Shown here piece after piece: positions 18,687-29,881 of a DNA stretch of 64,000 bases; positions within the stretch are counted from its first letter, which is position 1; every line of letters begins with the position of its first letter. Below the pieces are notes generated by a model that was not told where the DNA came from, searched no databases, and saw nothing but the letters and a program-made list of their open reading frames with translations. The translations under genes were made by a program, and so were the position numbers. The stretch spans positions 186,001-250,000 of the forward strand of contig NZ_JAFCMM010000004.1 of NCBI RefSeq assembly GCF_018131225.1, given 5' to 3'. The DNA comes from Bradyrhizobium sp. U87765 SZCCT0048. Its GTDB lineage: Bacteria; Pseudomonadota; Alphaproteobacteria; Rhizobiales; Xanthobacteraceae.

Positions 18687-19739
18687 ATGATCGCGGGAAC
18701 GAGCCGCCGCCGTGTGCTGCCGCGTCTTGCCGCCGCCGCGCTGGCGTTGCTCGCGGCGACGATGGCGCTGGTGCCCGTCGCGGTCGCGCAGACGGCCACG
18801 GCGGCAAGGCCCGCGGCGATCGAGGTCAACAGCCGGCCGATCGGCTATTTCTCCCATGGCGAGCCGTCGCGCGTGCGGTTCGGCTCGCTCGAATTCGTCA
18901 GCGGCCTCGTGCTGACCTCGTCGTTCCGGGGCTTTGGCGGGTTGTCGGCGCTGCGGGTCGATCCGCGCGGCGAGCGTTTCGTCGCTGTCAGCGACAAGGG
19001 GACCTGGTTTACGGGCCGCTTCGTCTATCGCGGGCGGCAGCTCGCCGGTCTCGCCGAGGTGACGGCGGCGCCGGTCCTCGGCCCCGATGGCGGGCCGATC
19101 GCGCGACGCGGCTGGTACGACACGGAGTCGCTCGCGATCGACGGCGACACCGCCTATATCGGCATCGAGCGGGTCAATCACATCCTCAAATTTCCAGCCT
19201 TCGGCCGCGACGGCGTGCGGGCGTATGGTGAGCCGATCAGCGCTCCGCCGGCACTGCGCCGGCTGCCGTTCAACAAGGGGCTGGAAGCGCTGGTCGTGGT
19301 GCCGCGTGCGCTGCCGCTCGGCGGCACGTTGCTGGCGATCTCCGAGCGCGGCCTGGATGCCGCCGGCAATATCCAGGCCTTCATGATCGGCGGGCCGTCT
19401 CCGGGCGAGTTCAGCGTCCGTCGTCGCGATGACTACGATGTCAGCGATGTCGCGGTGCTGCCGTCGGGATCGCTGCTGCTGCTGGAGCGCAAGTTCTCCA
19501 TCTTCTCCGGCGTGGGCATCCGTATCCGCCGCATTCCCCTGGCCGGGGTGGTGCCGGGAGCGGTGGTCGACGGTCCTGCGATCTTCGAGGCGGATCTCGG
19601 CTACGAGGTCGACAACATGGAAGGACTCGACGTGCACGAGACTGCGGCGGGCGACACCATCCTGACCATGGTGTCCGACGACAATTTCTCCCTGCTGCAG
19701 CGAACTCTGCTGCTGCAGTTCAAGCTGGTCGATCCGTAA
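18687..19739 (+). CDS. Exported esterase-like/phytase-like domain protein
   Basis: A 350-residue predicted periplasmic protein with a long signal peptide (MIAGTSRRRVLPRLAAAALA onward, cleavage near VAVAQT). The mature part matches the 'esterase-like activity of phytase' domain (PF13449 type): GGLSALRVDPRGERFVAVSD, YDTESLAIDGDTAYIGIER, NKGLEALVVVP, NMEGLDVHE. This is a beta-propeller-like fold. Substrate specificity is unknown, and phytase activity should not be assumed. The ATG at 18687 lies just after cobT, suggesting read-through transcription rather than a shared pathway. Confidence 0.8.
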   Translation: MIAGTSRRRVLPRLAAAALALLAATMALVPVAVAQTATAARPAAIEVNSRPIGYFSHGEPSRVRFGSLEFVSGLVLTSSFRGFGGLSALRVDPRGERFVAVSDKGTWFTGRFVYRGRQLAGLAEVTAAPVLGPDGGPIARRGWYDTESLAIDGDTAYIGIERVNHILKFPAFGRDGVRAYGEPISAPPALRRLPFNKGLEALVVVPRALPLGGTLLAISERGLDAAGNIQAFMIGGPSPGEFSVRRRDDYDVSDVAVLPSGSLLLLERKFSIFSGVGIRIRRIPLAGVVPGAVVDGPAIFEADLGYEVDNMEGLDVHETAAGDTILTMVSDDNFSLLQRTLLLQFKLVDP

Positions 19740-19822
19740 GCAGCATTATTGTGCGCGCTGCGCGGGCCATTGCACGAACGAATGGCAGGAAGTGCGGATG
19801 GCAGAAGCGAATGGCACAAACG

Positions 19823-19850
19823 CAAAAAAGCCGGGCGCGGCCCGGCTTGA
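19823..19850 (-). terminator. Intrinsic terminator of rpmB
   Basis: On the minus strand a 9-bp perfect stem (AAGCCGGGC/GCCCGGCTT, 19828-19848, 3-nt loop) is followed by a run of T (complement of 19824-19829), 24 bases after the rpmB stop. It also serves the end of the convergent phytase-like gene. Confidence 0.9.
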
Positions 19851-19873
19851 TCGCAGTTCAAAAGGACGGGCGA

Positions 19874-20167
19874 TCAGCTCGCCGCGGCCAGCGTCTTCTT
19901 CTCGATCTGGCGCTTGAGGTCGAGGGCACGCGGCGACAGCTCGTCCGCCTTGGCCTTGATCAGGAACGCGTCGAGGCCGCCACGGTGATCGACGCTCTTG
20001 AGCGCGTTGGTCGAGACGCGCAGGCGCACCGAGCGGCCGAGCACGTCAGAGATCAGCGTGACGTTGCACAGGTTCGGCAGGAACCGGCGCTTGGTCTTGA
20101 TGTTGGAGTGGCTCACCTTGTGACCCACCTGGGGAGCCTTAGCGGTCAGTTCGCAGCGCCGGGACAT
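19874..20167 (-). CDS. rpmB: 50S ribosomal protein L28
   Basis: 97-residue ribosomal protein bL28, of the longer type usual in alphaproteobacteria. Signature segments are MSRRCELTAKAPQVGHKVSH, SNIKTKRRFLPNL, RVSTNALKSVDHRGGLDAFL. It has an AGGA ribosome site, a strong upstream promoter and its own terminator, so it is a single-gene transcript. Confidence 0.97.
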   Translation of the reverse strand: MSRRCELTAKAPQVGHKVSHSNIKTKRRFLPNLCNVTLISDVLGRSVRLRVSTNALKSVDHRGGLDAFLIKAKADELSPRALDLKRQIEKKTLAAAS

Positions 20168-20503
20168 TGGCGAAATCCTCTTTCGTCCCCGAGGCTGCCA
20201 TCAGGCGCACGGGGGTTTAAAATCGCGTCCATTTCAGGAACCGCGGACGTATAGGGGGCGCAGCGGCCATCGTCAAGATAAAGCCGCCGCCTGCGGCGAA
20301 GAAACCAATGGAACCGGCGATTTAACCGGCCTTTTCGGCGAATTGCGTGCCCCGCTCGCCAACATATTAACGACGCAATCGCCGCCGCACTATCCCCTGA
20401 GGGCTGCAAGGCCGCCGCGATGCCGAATTTCACCTTATCCGAAAATGCTTTAGCGGCGGCCGCTGTGTTTGCCGCAAAGTTCGCTTATATGGCGGCTTGA
20501 GAA
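20168..20503. other. Divergent intergenic region rpmB / DUF3108 gene
   Basis: A 336-base non-coding gap, richer in A/T than its neighbours around 20360-20450. It carries the rpmB promoter on the minus strand. No convincing plus-strand promoter for the DUF3108 gene was identified. Confidence 0.6.
20248..20276 (-). promoter_or_regulatory. Sigma70-type promoter of rpmB
   Basis: On the minus strand, TTGACG (-35, complement of 20271-20276), a 17-bp spacer and TATACG (-10, complement of 20248-20253) lie about 80 bases before the rpmB start. This is one of the best consensus matches in the window and fits a highly expressed ribosomal gene. Confidence 0.75.
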
Positions 20504-21388
20504 GTGGAACAGGACTCGCCATCGGTGGTGGTTTCTCGGGTTTTCCAGATGGGCGGCCGATCGCCGTGGCGGCGGATTGGGTTGGGTCTCGGCTGTGCCG
20601 GCATGCTGGTGCTGGGATCAACGAGCATTCACGCCCAAGGCAAGCTCGATGCGCGTTACGAGGCCAGCGTCGCCGGTATCCAAGTCGGAAAAGGCTCCTG
20701 GGTCATCGATATCGCAGAGGATCAGTATTCCGCGTCCGCCAGCGGTGGTTCGACCGGACTGCTGAAAGCGGTCGCCGGCGGCTCCGGCACCAGCGCGTCC
20801 CAGGGGCGTATGGTCAACGGCCAGTTCGCACCGGTGAGCTACACGGCCACGATCACGTCCGACAAGAAATCCGAAACCATTCGCATCCAGCTCGTCGGCG
20901 GCAATATCAAGGACACCTCGATCGAGCCGGAGCCCGAGCCGACGCCTGACCGGATTCCGGTCACGGACGCGCACCGTCATGGCGTCGTCGATCCGATGAC
21001 CGGCTCGCTGGTTCGCGTCGGCGGAACGGCGGATCCGGTAGGGCCCGAAGCCTGCAAGTCGACGGCATCGATCTTCGACGGGCGCATGCGCTACGATCTG
21101 CGGCTCGATTACAAGCGCCTGGAGACGGTCACTGCCAAGGGCTATCAGGGTCCAGTGGTGGTCTGCGCCATCGCGTTTCGGCCGATCTCGGGGTATGTGC
21201 CCGACCGTCCGGCCATCAAGTACCTGATCGCCCAGCGCAACATGGAAGTGTGGCTGGCGCCGATCGCAGGCACGCGTGTGCTCGTTCCCTACAAGGTCCT
21301 CGTGCCGACGCCGATCGGGATGGCCACTCTGGAGGCCACCCAGTTCGTCTCCACGGCGGCTGTGCGGACGACGGCGAAAACGCAGTAG
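20504..21388 (+). CDS. Exported DUF3108 domain protein
   Basis: A 294-residue protein of the DUF3108 family, usually periplasmic and of unknown function. A hydrophobic stretch (RIGLGLGCAGMLVLGSTSIH, ending AQG) acts as a signal peptide. The mature part starts KLDARYEASVAGIQVGKGSW, typical of DUF3108, which is thought to form a beta-barrel or lipocalin-like sheet. The GTG at 20504 gives a long n-region; an ATG at 20549 would give a more usual signal peptide and is possible. It stands alone between rpmB and the helicase gene. Confidence 0.75.
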   Translation: MEQDSPSVVVSRVFQMGGRSPWRRIGLGLGCAGMLVLGSTSIHAQGKLDARYEASVAGIQVGKGSWVIDIAEDQYSASASGGSTGLLKAVAGGSGTSASQGRMVNGQFAPVSYTATITSDKKSETIRIQLVGGNIKDTSIEPEPEPTPDRIPVTDAHRHGVVDPMTGSLVRVGGTADPVGPEACKSTASIFDGRMRYDLRLDYKRLETVTAKGYQGPVVVCAIAFRPISGYVPDRPAIKYLIAQRNMEVWLAPIAGTRVLVPYKVLVPTPIGMATLEATQFVSTAAVRTTAKTQ

Positions 21389-21692
21389 TTCAGGGCGCTC
21401 GGCTCCGTTGAAAAAATCGCCCAGGGGAGCCCGCATCGTGCAACGAATCCTGTTGACTCCGACCGGAGTGTCGCCGGACCCGCATGTTAACCTTTGCGCG
21501 CGTGAGTCCGTGGATTTGACGATATGGAATCTCGATGTAGTGCCGCAAATCCGGAGTCAGCAACGACATCTGGGGGCGCTTCGGTCGCACGTCGCGCGAG
21601 TCAGCGATTCGGACCTCGTTCGTTCCGGACTCGTTCCAGAGCTTAAATCGGCGTGCGCCGCGCGTCGCAAGGTGAAACACATCTAGCCGGGA
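21389..21692. other. Non-coding leader before the RNA helicase gene
   Basis: 304 bases with no supportable gene. It contains an inverted repeat ACTCCG-AC-CGGAGT (21457-21470) whose left arm overlaps a TTGACT, a possible -35, but no good -10 lies at the right distance. Long leaders before RNA helicase genes can be regulatory; nothing decisive is visible here. Confidence 0.4.
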
Positions 21693-25049
<3,357 letters not shown>

Positions 25050-25071
25050 CCTCAAGGGATCGACCGCCCGC

Positions 25072-25344
25072 GTGGACCGTCAGCGCATCGACAAATGGCT
25101 GTGGCATGCGCGGGTGGTCCGTACCCGGGCCGACGCGGCGGCGCTGGTCTCGGGCGGTCATGTCCGCCTCAACGGCGCCCGCGAGACCTCGCCGGGGCAT
25201 GCGGTGAAGCCCGGCGACGTGCTGACGGTCGCGCTGGACCGTTCGGTTCGTCTGCTGAAAGTGACGGGTTTCGCCGAGCGCAGAGGCGATGCCCCCTCGG
25301 CCCGCACGCTCTATGAGGATATGCGGGGGGCGCAGCAGGGGTAG
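25072..25344 (+). CDS. S4-domain RNA-binding protein (Hsp15-like)
   Basis: A 90-residue protein starting at GTG 25072. The S4 fold is clear: QRIDKWLWHARVVRTRADAA, LVSGGHVRLNG and KPGDVLTVALDR. It resembles Hsp15/HslR, which rescues 50S subunits carrying stalled nascent chains, though the usual long basic C-terminal helix is short here. It starts 22 bases after the SUV3-like helicase stop, so the two RNA-acting proteins are probably made from one transcript. Confidence 0.85.
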   Translation: MDRQRIDKWLWHARVVRTRADAAALVSGGHVRLNGARETSPGHAVKPGDVLTVALDRSVRLLKVTGFAERRGDAPSARTLYEDMRGAQQG

Positions 25345-25483
25345 CCGCGCTGGCGCCGAGCCACTTCCTCATACCTGAGGACTTGGGCGGCGGCCGGGTT
25401 ACTGCTATGCAGCGGTTCGCTTGCAGCAGAGGGCGTCCTGCGCTACGCCATCGCCAGACATCAGACCGGTTCCGGAGCTTTGG

Positions 25484-25822
25484 ATGACTTACGTCGTCAC
25501 CGACAACTGCATCAAATGTAAGTACACGGATTGTGTCGAGGTTTGCCCCGTCGATTGCTTCTACGAGGGGGAGAACATGCTCGTGATCCATCCGGACGAA
25601 TGCATCGATTGCGGTGTCTGTGAACCGGAATGCCCGGCGGACGCGATCAAGCCGGACACCGAGCCGAGTCTTGAGAAGTGGCTGGAGCTCAACGCCAACT
25701 ACGCCAAGAGCTGGCCGAACATCACCCAGAAGAAGGACCAGCCGGCGGACGCCAAGGAATTCGACGGCGTCGAAGGCAAGCTGGATAAATATTTTTCGCC
25801 GAATCCCGGCAGCGGCGACTGA
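25484..25822 (+). CDS. fdxA: Seven-iron ferredoxin FdxA
   Basis: 112-residue [3Fe-4S][4Fe-4S] ferredoxin. The N-terminal half has CIKCKYTDCVEVCPVDCFY (3Fe cluster and one ligand of the 4Fe cluster) and CIDCGVCEPECPADAI (4Fe cluster). The C-terminal extension (WLELNANYAKSWPNIT) is typical of FdxA in proteobacteria. It acts as a cytosolic low-potential electron carrier. It ends 9 bases before a perfect terminator hairpin. Confidence 0.96.
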   Translation: MTYVVTDNCIKCKYTDCVEVCPVDCFYEGENMLVIHPDECIDCGVCEPECPADAIKPDTEPSLEKWLELNANYAKSWPNITQKKDQPADAKEFDGVEGKLDKYFSPNPGSGD

Positions 25823-25831
25823 TGAGCGCAC

Positions 25832-25857
25832 GCGGCGCCACGCTGGCGCCGCTTTTT
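25832..25857 (+). terminator. Intrinsic terminator of fdxA
   Basis: Perfect 9-bp stem GCGGCGCCA/TGGCGCCGC (25832-25852) with a 3-nt loop and a following run of five T. It isolates fdxA from the CarD gene. Confidence 0.9.
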
Positions 25858-25953
25858 CCGGTATTTTCCGGGAAAACGAGTCGACTTTTAACCCTAATAG
25901 TGAATGCGGCTTCAGTGGCCGCATCAGCCGCGTTGCTGAACCCGCATAAATCA

Positions 25954-25981
25954 TTGATTTTTGCGGGAAATGTGTTATTCT
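25954..25981 (+). promoter_or_regulatory. Predicted promoter of the CarD-family gene
   Basis: TTGATT (25954-25959), a 16-bp spacer and TATTCT (25976-25981) in an A/T-rich stretch after the fdxA terminator, about 100 bases before the first CarD start codon. Confidence 0.55.
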
Positions 25982-26077
25982 GGTCACATTCAATAAGCCG
26001 GACCCTGTGTTGCCTGCTTATGGCCGCCGGGTTCCCCATAATCATTAACAGGGGCGTGGCGGTTCCACGCGCAGGTT

Positions 26078-27064
26078 GTGGCCAGCAAAACGCGTAACCA
26101 GAGTACGTCCAAATCGGCTTCGTCGAAGACGGCAAAGAAGACGGCTGTCGCCGCCCGCAGCACGTCAAAAAGCCCTGCCAAAGGTCCCGCGAAGAAGGAT
26201 ACCCGAGCAGCCTCGAAAACGACCGCTCACAAGGCGCCCGTGAAACCAGCGCCTGCCAAGTCCTCCAAGAACACAAGAAGTGAAATGCCGAAAACCTCTT
26301 CTGCTCCTGCCAAGACTGCCAAGGCCCCCGCTGCGAAGGTCGCTGCTGCCGCTGCTCCGAAGCCGTCCGTCGCCAAGCCGGTTGCTGCTGCGCCTGCCGC
26401 AGCCGCCGCCAAGCCGGCTGTGAAGCCCGTGGCCGCGCAGCCGCGTGTGGAAGAGCCCAAGAAGCCGCTGACCCAGCGTCAGGGCTTCAAGACCAACGAG
26501 TTCGTGGTCTACCCGGCGCATGGTGTCGGTCAGATCCTGTCGATCGAGGAGCAGGAAATCGCGGGCGCCAAGCTCGAACTGTTCGTCATCAACTTCATCA
26601 AGGACAAGATGACGCTCCGCGTGCCGACCGCCAAGGTCGCCCAGGTTGGCATGCGCAAGCTGTCCGAGCCGGCGCTGGTCAAGAAGGCGCTGGAAACCCT
26701 CAAGGGCCGCGCCCGCATCAAGCGCACCATGTGGTCGCGCCGCGCCCAGGAGTACGAAGCGAAGATCAACTCCGGCGATATCGTTGCGATCGCCGAAGTG
26801 GTCCGTGATCTCTATCGTTCGGAATCGCAGCCGGAGCAGTCCTACAGCGAACGCCAGCTCTATGAAGCAGCGCTCGATCGCCTGTCCCGCGAGATCGCTG
26901 TGGTGCAGCACATCACCGAGACCGAGGCCGTGAAGGAGATCGAGGCGTCGCTCGCCAAGAGCCCGCGCCGCGGTGCGGCCAAGGCCGAGGCGGACGCCGA
27001 CGGCGAGACCGATGGTGACGATACCGACGGCGAGGATTCGGTCGCCGAGGACGAGGCGGCCTGA
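26078..27064 (+). CDS. CarD family transcriptional regulator with histone-like N-terminal extension
   Basis: 328 residues from GTG 26078, or 259 from ATG 26285, which has a purine-rich ribosome site and may be the true start. The conserved part (about 135-290) has the CarD/TRCF RNA-polymerase-interaction domain (FKTNEFVVYPAHGVGQILSI) and helical C-terminus (RARIKRTMWSRRAQEYEAKI). CarD/CdnL proteins bind the RNAP beta subunit and stabilise open complexes. Residues 1-130 are Lys/Ala/Pro/Ser-rich, like an H1 or AlgR3-type tail able to bind DNA; the last 40 are acidic. Expected to be highly expressed, with its own promoter and terminator. Confidence 0.9.
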   Translation: MASKTRNQSTSKSASSKTAKKTAVAARSTSKSPAKGPAKKDTRAASKTTAHKAPVKPAPAKSSKNTRSEMPKTSSAPAKTAKAPAAKVAAAAAPKPSVAKPVAAAPAAAAAKPAVKPVAAQPRVEEPKKPLTQRQGFKTNEFVVYPAHGVGQILSIEEQEIAGAKLELFVINFIKDKMTLRVPTAKVAQVGMRKLSEPALVKKALETLKGRARIKRTMWSRRAQEYEAKINSGDIVAIAEVVRDLYRSESQPEQSYSERQLYEAALDRLSREIAVVQHITETEAVKEIEASLAKSPRRGAAKAEADADGETDGDDTDGEDSVAEDEAA

Positions 27065-27104
27065 TCAAGGCGTCTCATCTTCAATGAACAAGGCTTCAAA
27101 GAAC

Positions 27105-27134
27105 AAGGCCCGGCGCTTGCGCCGGGCTTTTTTG
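27105..27134 (+). terminator. Intrinsic terminator of the CarD gene
   Basis: Perfect 9-bp stem GCCCGGCGC/GCGCCGGGC (27108-27127) with a TT loop and a six-T tail, about 45 bases after the stop. Confidence 0.92.
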
Positions 27135-27171
27135 TTGCGTCAGCTGTGGGCAAGGCGGTGGAACACCGCGG

Positions 27172-28674
27172 TCAATCGACGATGATCTTGACGCGGTCGC
27201 GCGCCTTGATCGTGTCCTGCGCGCCGAGGCCATTGATGATGCGGAAGCGCTCGGCCTGGTGGTCGACGCCGGCCATGCGATGGGCCAGCGATTCCACGGT
27301 GTCGCCCGGCTGCACGTTGATCACCCGGATCCGCAGCGGCCGCGCCTCCTGGACCTCGGCGCTGGTCAGGCGACGGAACGAGTTGACGGTGTCGCGGAAG
27401 CTGCGGTCGCCCTCGTTGGTGCGTTGACGCGCGGCAAAGATGAAGCGGTAGACATCGCTGCCGAAGCGCAGGGCATAGACGCGGAACTGCCACTGGTCGC
27501 CGCGCGCGATCACGGTCGCGGCCGGAAAGCCATTGAGGGTGAGATCCTCGACCGATGCCTTGTCGACGTTCTCCATCCAGCCGGAGACGAGATACTCGCC
27601 GAGCGATTGCTCGGCGGGCACCCGCACCACATCGAAGCGCATCGCCTGGCTGCCACCTTCGCGCACGCCGACCACGGCCTGCGCGGTGTTCTCCAGCGAG
27701 AAGCCGTCCGGTGCCGTGAAAGTGAAGCCGAGCTTGGGATGCAGGAAGCGGCGGCCGCGCACGAAGCCTTCGCTCGGATCCTCGCCATAGACGATGTTGT
27801 CGATGGCGTTGAGATACTCGTCGCGGTCGCGCGGCGGTGATTGCGGCCCGGCATACTGGCGCGCGTTGGATTGCGCGTTCTGGATGCGCTCGGGCGTCGC
27901 CGGATGCGACGACAGGAAATCCTGCGAGCGCGGATCGATGCCCGAGCGCTGGGCCTTGAGCGCCGCATTGCGCTCCATGGCACCGAGGAAGCGGGCGGCG
28001 CCGTAGGGGTCGAAATGCGCGCGGGCGGAGATGCCGACGCCGATGCCGTCGGCCTCCAGCTCCTGCGCCCGCGAGAAGTTCGCCATGGTCAGCTTGGAGC
28101 GCGCCAGCGCCAGCGCGGTGAGGCCGGGATCGTCGCTCATGTCCTGAACCACGCGCGTCACCAGTGCGGCCTGCCGCGCCTGGTCCTCGCGCATGGCCGC
28201 GTGCTTGGCCAGCACATGGGCCATCTCGTGCGACAGCACCGACGACAATTCCGAGGTGTCGCTCGCCAGCGCGACGAGGCCGCGTGTGACATACAGCTGA
28301 CCGGTCGGCAGCGCGAAGGCGTTGACCGCGCCGGAATTCAGGATGGTGACCTTGTAGGACAGATCGGGCCGTTCCGACGCGGCGACCAGCCGCTCGACGG
28401 TCTTGTTGATCAGCGCTTCGAGTTTCGGATCGTCATACGGGCCGCCATAGGACGCGAGAATGCGTTCGTGTTCGCGCTCGGTCGCCGGCGTCTGGGCCAC
28501 CGGTTTGGGAAACTTCGCGGTGCCGGAAACGGGTGGCGTGACAGCGGTCTGGAAACGCGTGGTGTCGCCACAACTGGCGAGGGAGAGGGCCGCGGCCAGC
28601 ACGACGGGCGCCGCGAGCATGCGGCGGGACCTTTCCCGCAGGAAACGTTCCGGTCGTCTTCCCAGCGCCGTCAC
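27172..28674 (-). CDS. M48 family metalloprotease lipoprotein (BepA/YfgC-like)
   Basis: A 500-residue predicted periplasmic lipoprotein (signal peptide with lipobox LSLASC, Cys35). The zinc motif HEMAH (149-153) and the third ligand region SRAQELEADGIG define an M48 peptidase. A middle domain (about 310-440) is followed by a C-terminal LysM-like segment (INVQPGDTVESLAHRMAG) that could bind peptidoglycan. BepA-type enzymes clear misassembled outer-membrane proteins. It is separated from the upstream TNase-like gene by 58 bases on the same strand, so co-transcription is possible. Confidence 0.88.
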   Translation of the reverse strand: MTALGRRPERFLRERSRRMLAAPVVLAAALSLASCGDTTRFQTAVTPPVSGTAKFPKPVAQTPATEREHERILASYGGPYDDPKLEALINKTVERLVAASERPDLSYKVTILNSGAVNAFALPTGQLYVTRGLVALASDTSELSSVLSHEMAHVLAKHAAMREDQARQAALVTRVVQDMSDDPGLTALALARSKLTMANFSRAQELEADGIGVGISARAHFDPYGAARFLGAMERNAALKAQRSGIDPRSQDFLSSHPATPERIQNAQSNARQYAGPQSPPRDRDEYLNAIDNIVYGEDPSEGFVRGRRFLHPKLGFTFTAPDGFSLENTAQAVVGVREGGSQAMRFDVVRVPAEQSLGEYLVSGWMENVDKASVEDLTLNGFPAATVIARGDQWQFRVYALRFGSDVYRFIFAARQRTNEGDRSFRDTVNSFRRLTSAEVQEARPLRIRVINVQPGDTVESLAHRMAGVDHQAERFRIINGLGAQDTIKARDRVKIIVD

Positions 28675-28732
28675 TTCCGTCCCATCCGCCCCAAAGTCTC
28701 AAATCAAACGATCGCGTACCCGCAACCACCAC

Positions 28733-29542
28733 TCATTCGCCGGCCAGCTCGACCTGTCCGGGCTGCAGCACGTCGATCCGCGGCCCCCCGCGCAACTCGA
28801 CCCAGCCCCGGACACGAACGCGCCGATTTTCCAGTGATTTTGGCGCCAGGCCCGAGGCCTCGAGCGCCGCAATCATGCGCCTTGAAATAGTGGCGGCAAA
28901 GCTTTCTGTCCACCGACGGCCAAAATTGACATAAATTGTCGCCCCGGCCTGTCGAACTGACAAAACCTTGCCTTCGATCACGACAAACTGCCCCACCAAG
29001 GTCGAAATATCGCCCGGCCTTTCAGCGTTTTTTATGGCGGAATCGCTGTTCCAGGTGCCGCGCCGCGCCTTGCGCGCCTCCGCCTCTGCTGCGGCCAGTT
29101 CCGTGGCGCAGGGGCGGTCCGCGACAAGGCCGGAGAACAGTGCGAGCCCCTGGCGCAGAAGATCGGCCTGAACGGACGTTGCGGCACCGTCGGCTTCCAC
29201 GATCGCCGATTGTCGCCCGTAGCGGTCGGGCGTGTCGTCCGGCCCCAGCAGGCTTACGCTGCGCCCCATCACCCGTGCGGCCAGGGCGGAGCCGTCCTGG
29301 CCCGGGGGGATTTCGATCCCAGCAAGGCGGATCTCGCGGCCATCGTCGAGGCGAAGGGTGCGCCCGTCGACAACCGCGTCGACACGGCCATCGCCTTGCG
29401 GCTCGTAGCTGCAGGCGACGTTCGCCGCCGGTGCGGCGAAGCTCGCGACGGCAGACACGGCGATCAAGGTCATGGCCATAACGGCCATGGCGACAGCCAT
29501 CGTGGCGATCGCGATCGGCGAGCGGCATGGCGCAAGGCGCAT
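28733..29542 (-). CDS. Exported thermonuclease (SNase-like) fold protein
   Basis: A 269-residue protein with an N-terminal signal or anchor (about 10-38) and an SNase-like OB fold: GRVDAVVDGRTLRLDDGREI, RLAGIE, DRYGRQSAIV, LLRQGLALFSG and AAEAEARKARRGTW. Canonical staphylococcal nuclease catalytic residues (Arg35, Glu43, Arg87) are not all recognisable, so nuclease activity is doubtful. A second OB-like region follows (VVIEGKVLSVRQAGATIYVN). It may be a binding or structural protein of the envelope. It lies upstream of the M48 protease gene on the same strand. Confidence 0.75.
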   Translation of the reverse strand: MRLAPCRSPIAIATMAVAMAVMAMTLIAVSAVASFAAPAANVACSYEPQGDGRVDAVVDGRTLRLDDGREIRLAGIEIPPGQDGSALAARVMGRSVSLLGPDDTPDRYGRQSAIVEADGAATSVQADLLRQGLALFSGLVADRPCATELAAAEAEARKARRGTWNSDSAIKNAERPGDISTLVGQFVVIEGKVLSVRQAGATIYVNFGRRWTESFAATISRRMIAALEASGLAPKSLENRRVRVRGWVELRGGPRIDVLQPGQVELAGE

Positions 29543-29881
29543 GCGAGAGTCCCTTTCCGCGGCAGCCGATGGTGGCGCGCAGGCGGCGACGCGTCCAGCG
29601 TCTTTCGGCCGTCATGTCGTCGCACGGCGCGGCGCTGCCGCGCGCCATGCGTTCGCGCTCACCGGATCGCGCGCCGCCGTCGCGACATTTCCACTTTGCG
29701 GAATTGTCGTTGGGCGGTGAAGGCACGGCGTTCGCCCCACACGTTCGCGCAAAGCGAGCGTCGCAAGATGCATTTACATTTTCAAACAAGTGTTCGGCTT
29801 GCCGCTGCGCCGACGTTGCGGCATGATCCCGACAACAAAAAGCGACGCTGTTCAGGATCGGCGTCGATCAAGGGGGAAACC
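29543..29881. other. Divergent intergenic region with a near-perfect dyad
   Basis: A 339-base gap between the TNase-like gene (minus) and the solute-binding protein gene (plus). It contains CGACATTTCC-N7-GGAATTGTCG (29683-29709), 10-bp arms with one mismatch, a plausible operator for the catabolic cluster that starts at 29882. No consensus promoter was found. Confidence 0.45.

Noticed and set aside
17021..18829. 602-residue minus-strand open frame opposite cobT
   Set aside because: Arg/His/Ala-rich mirror of a well-recognised gene; no family motifs and explained by high G/C third positions.
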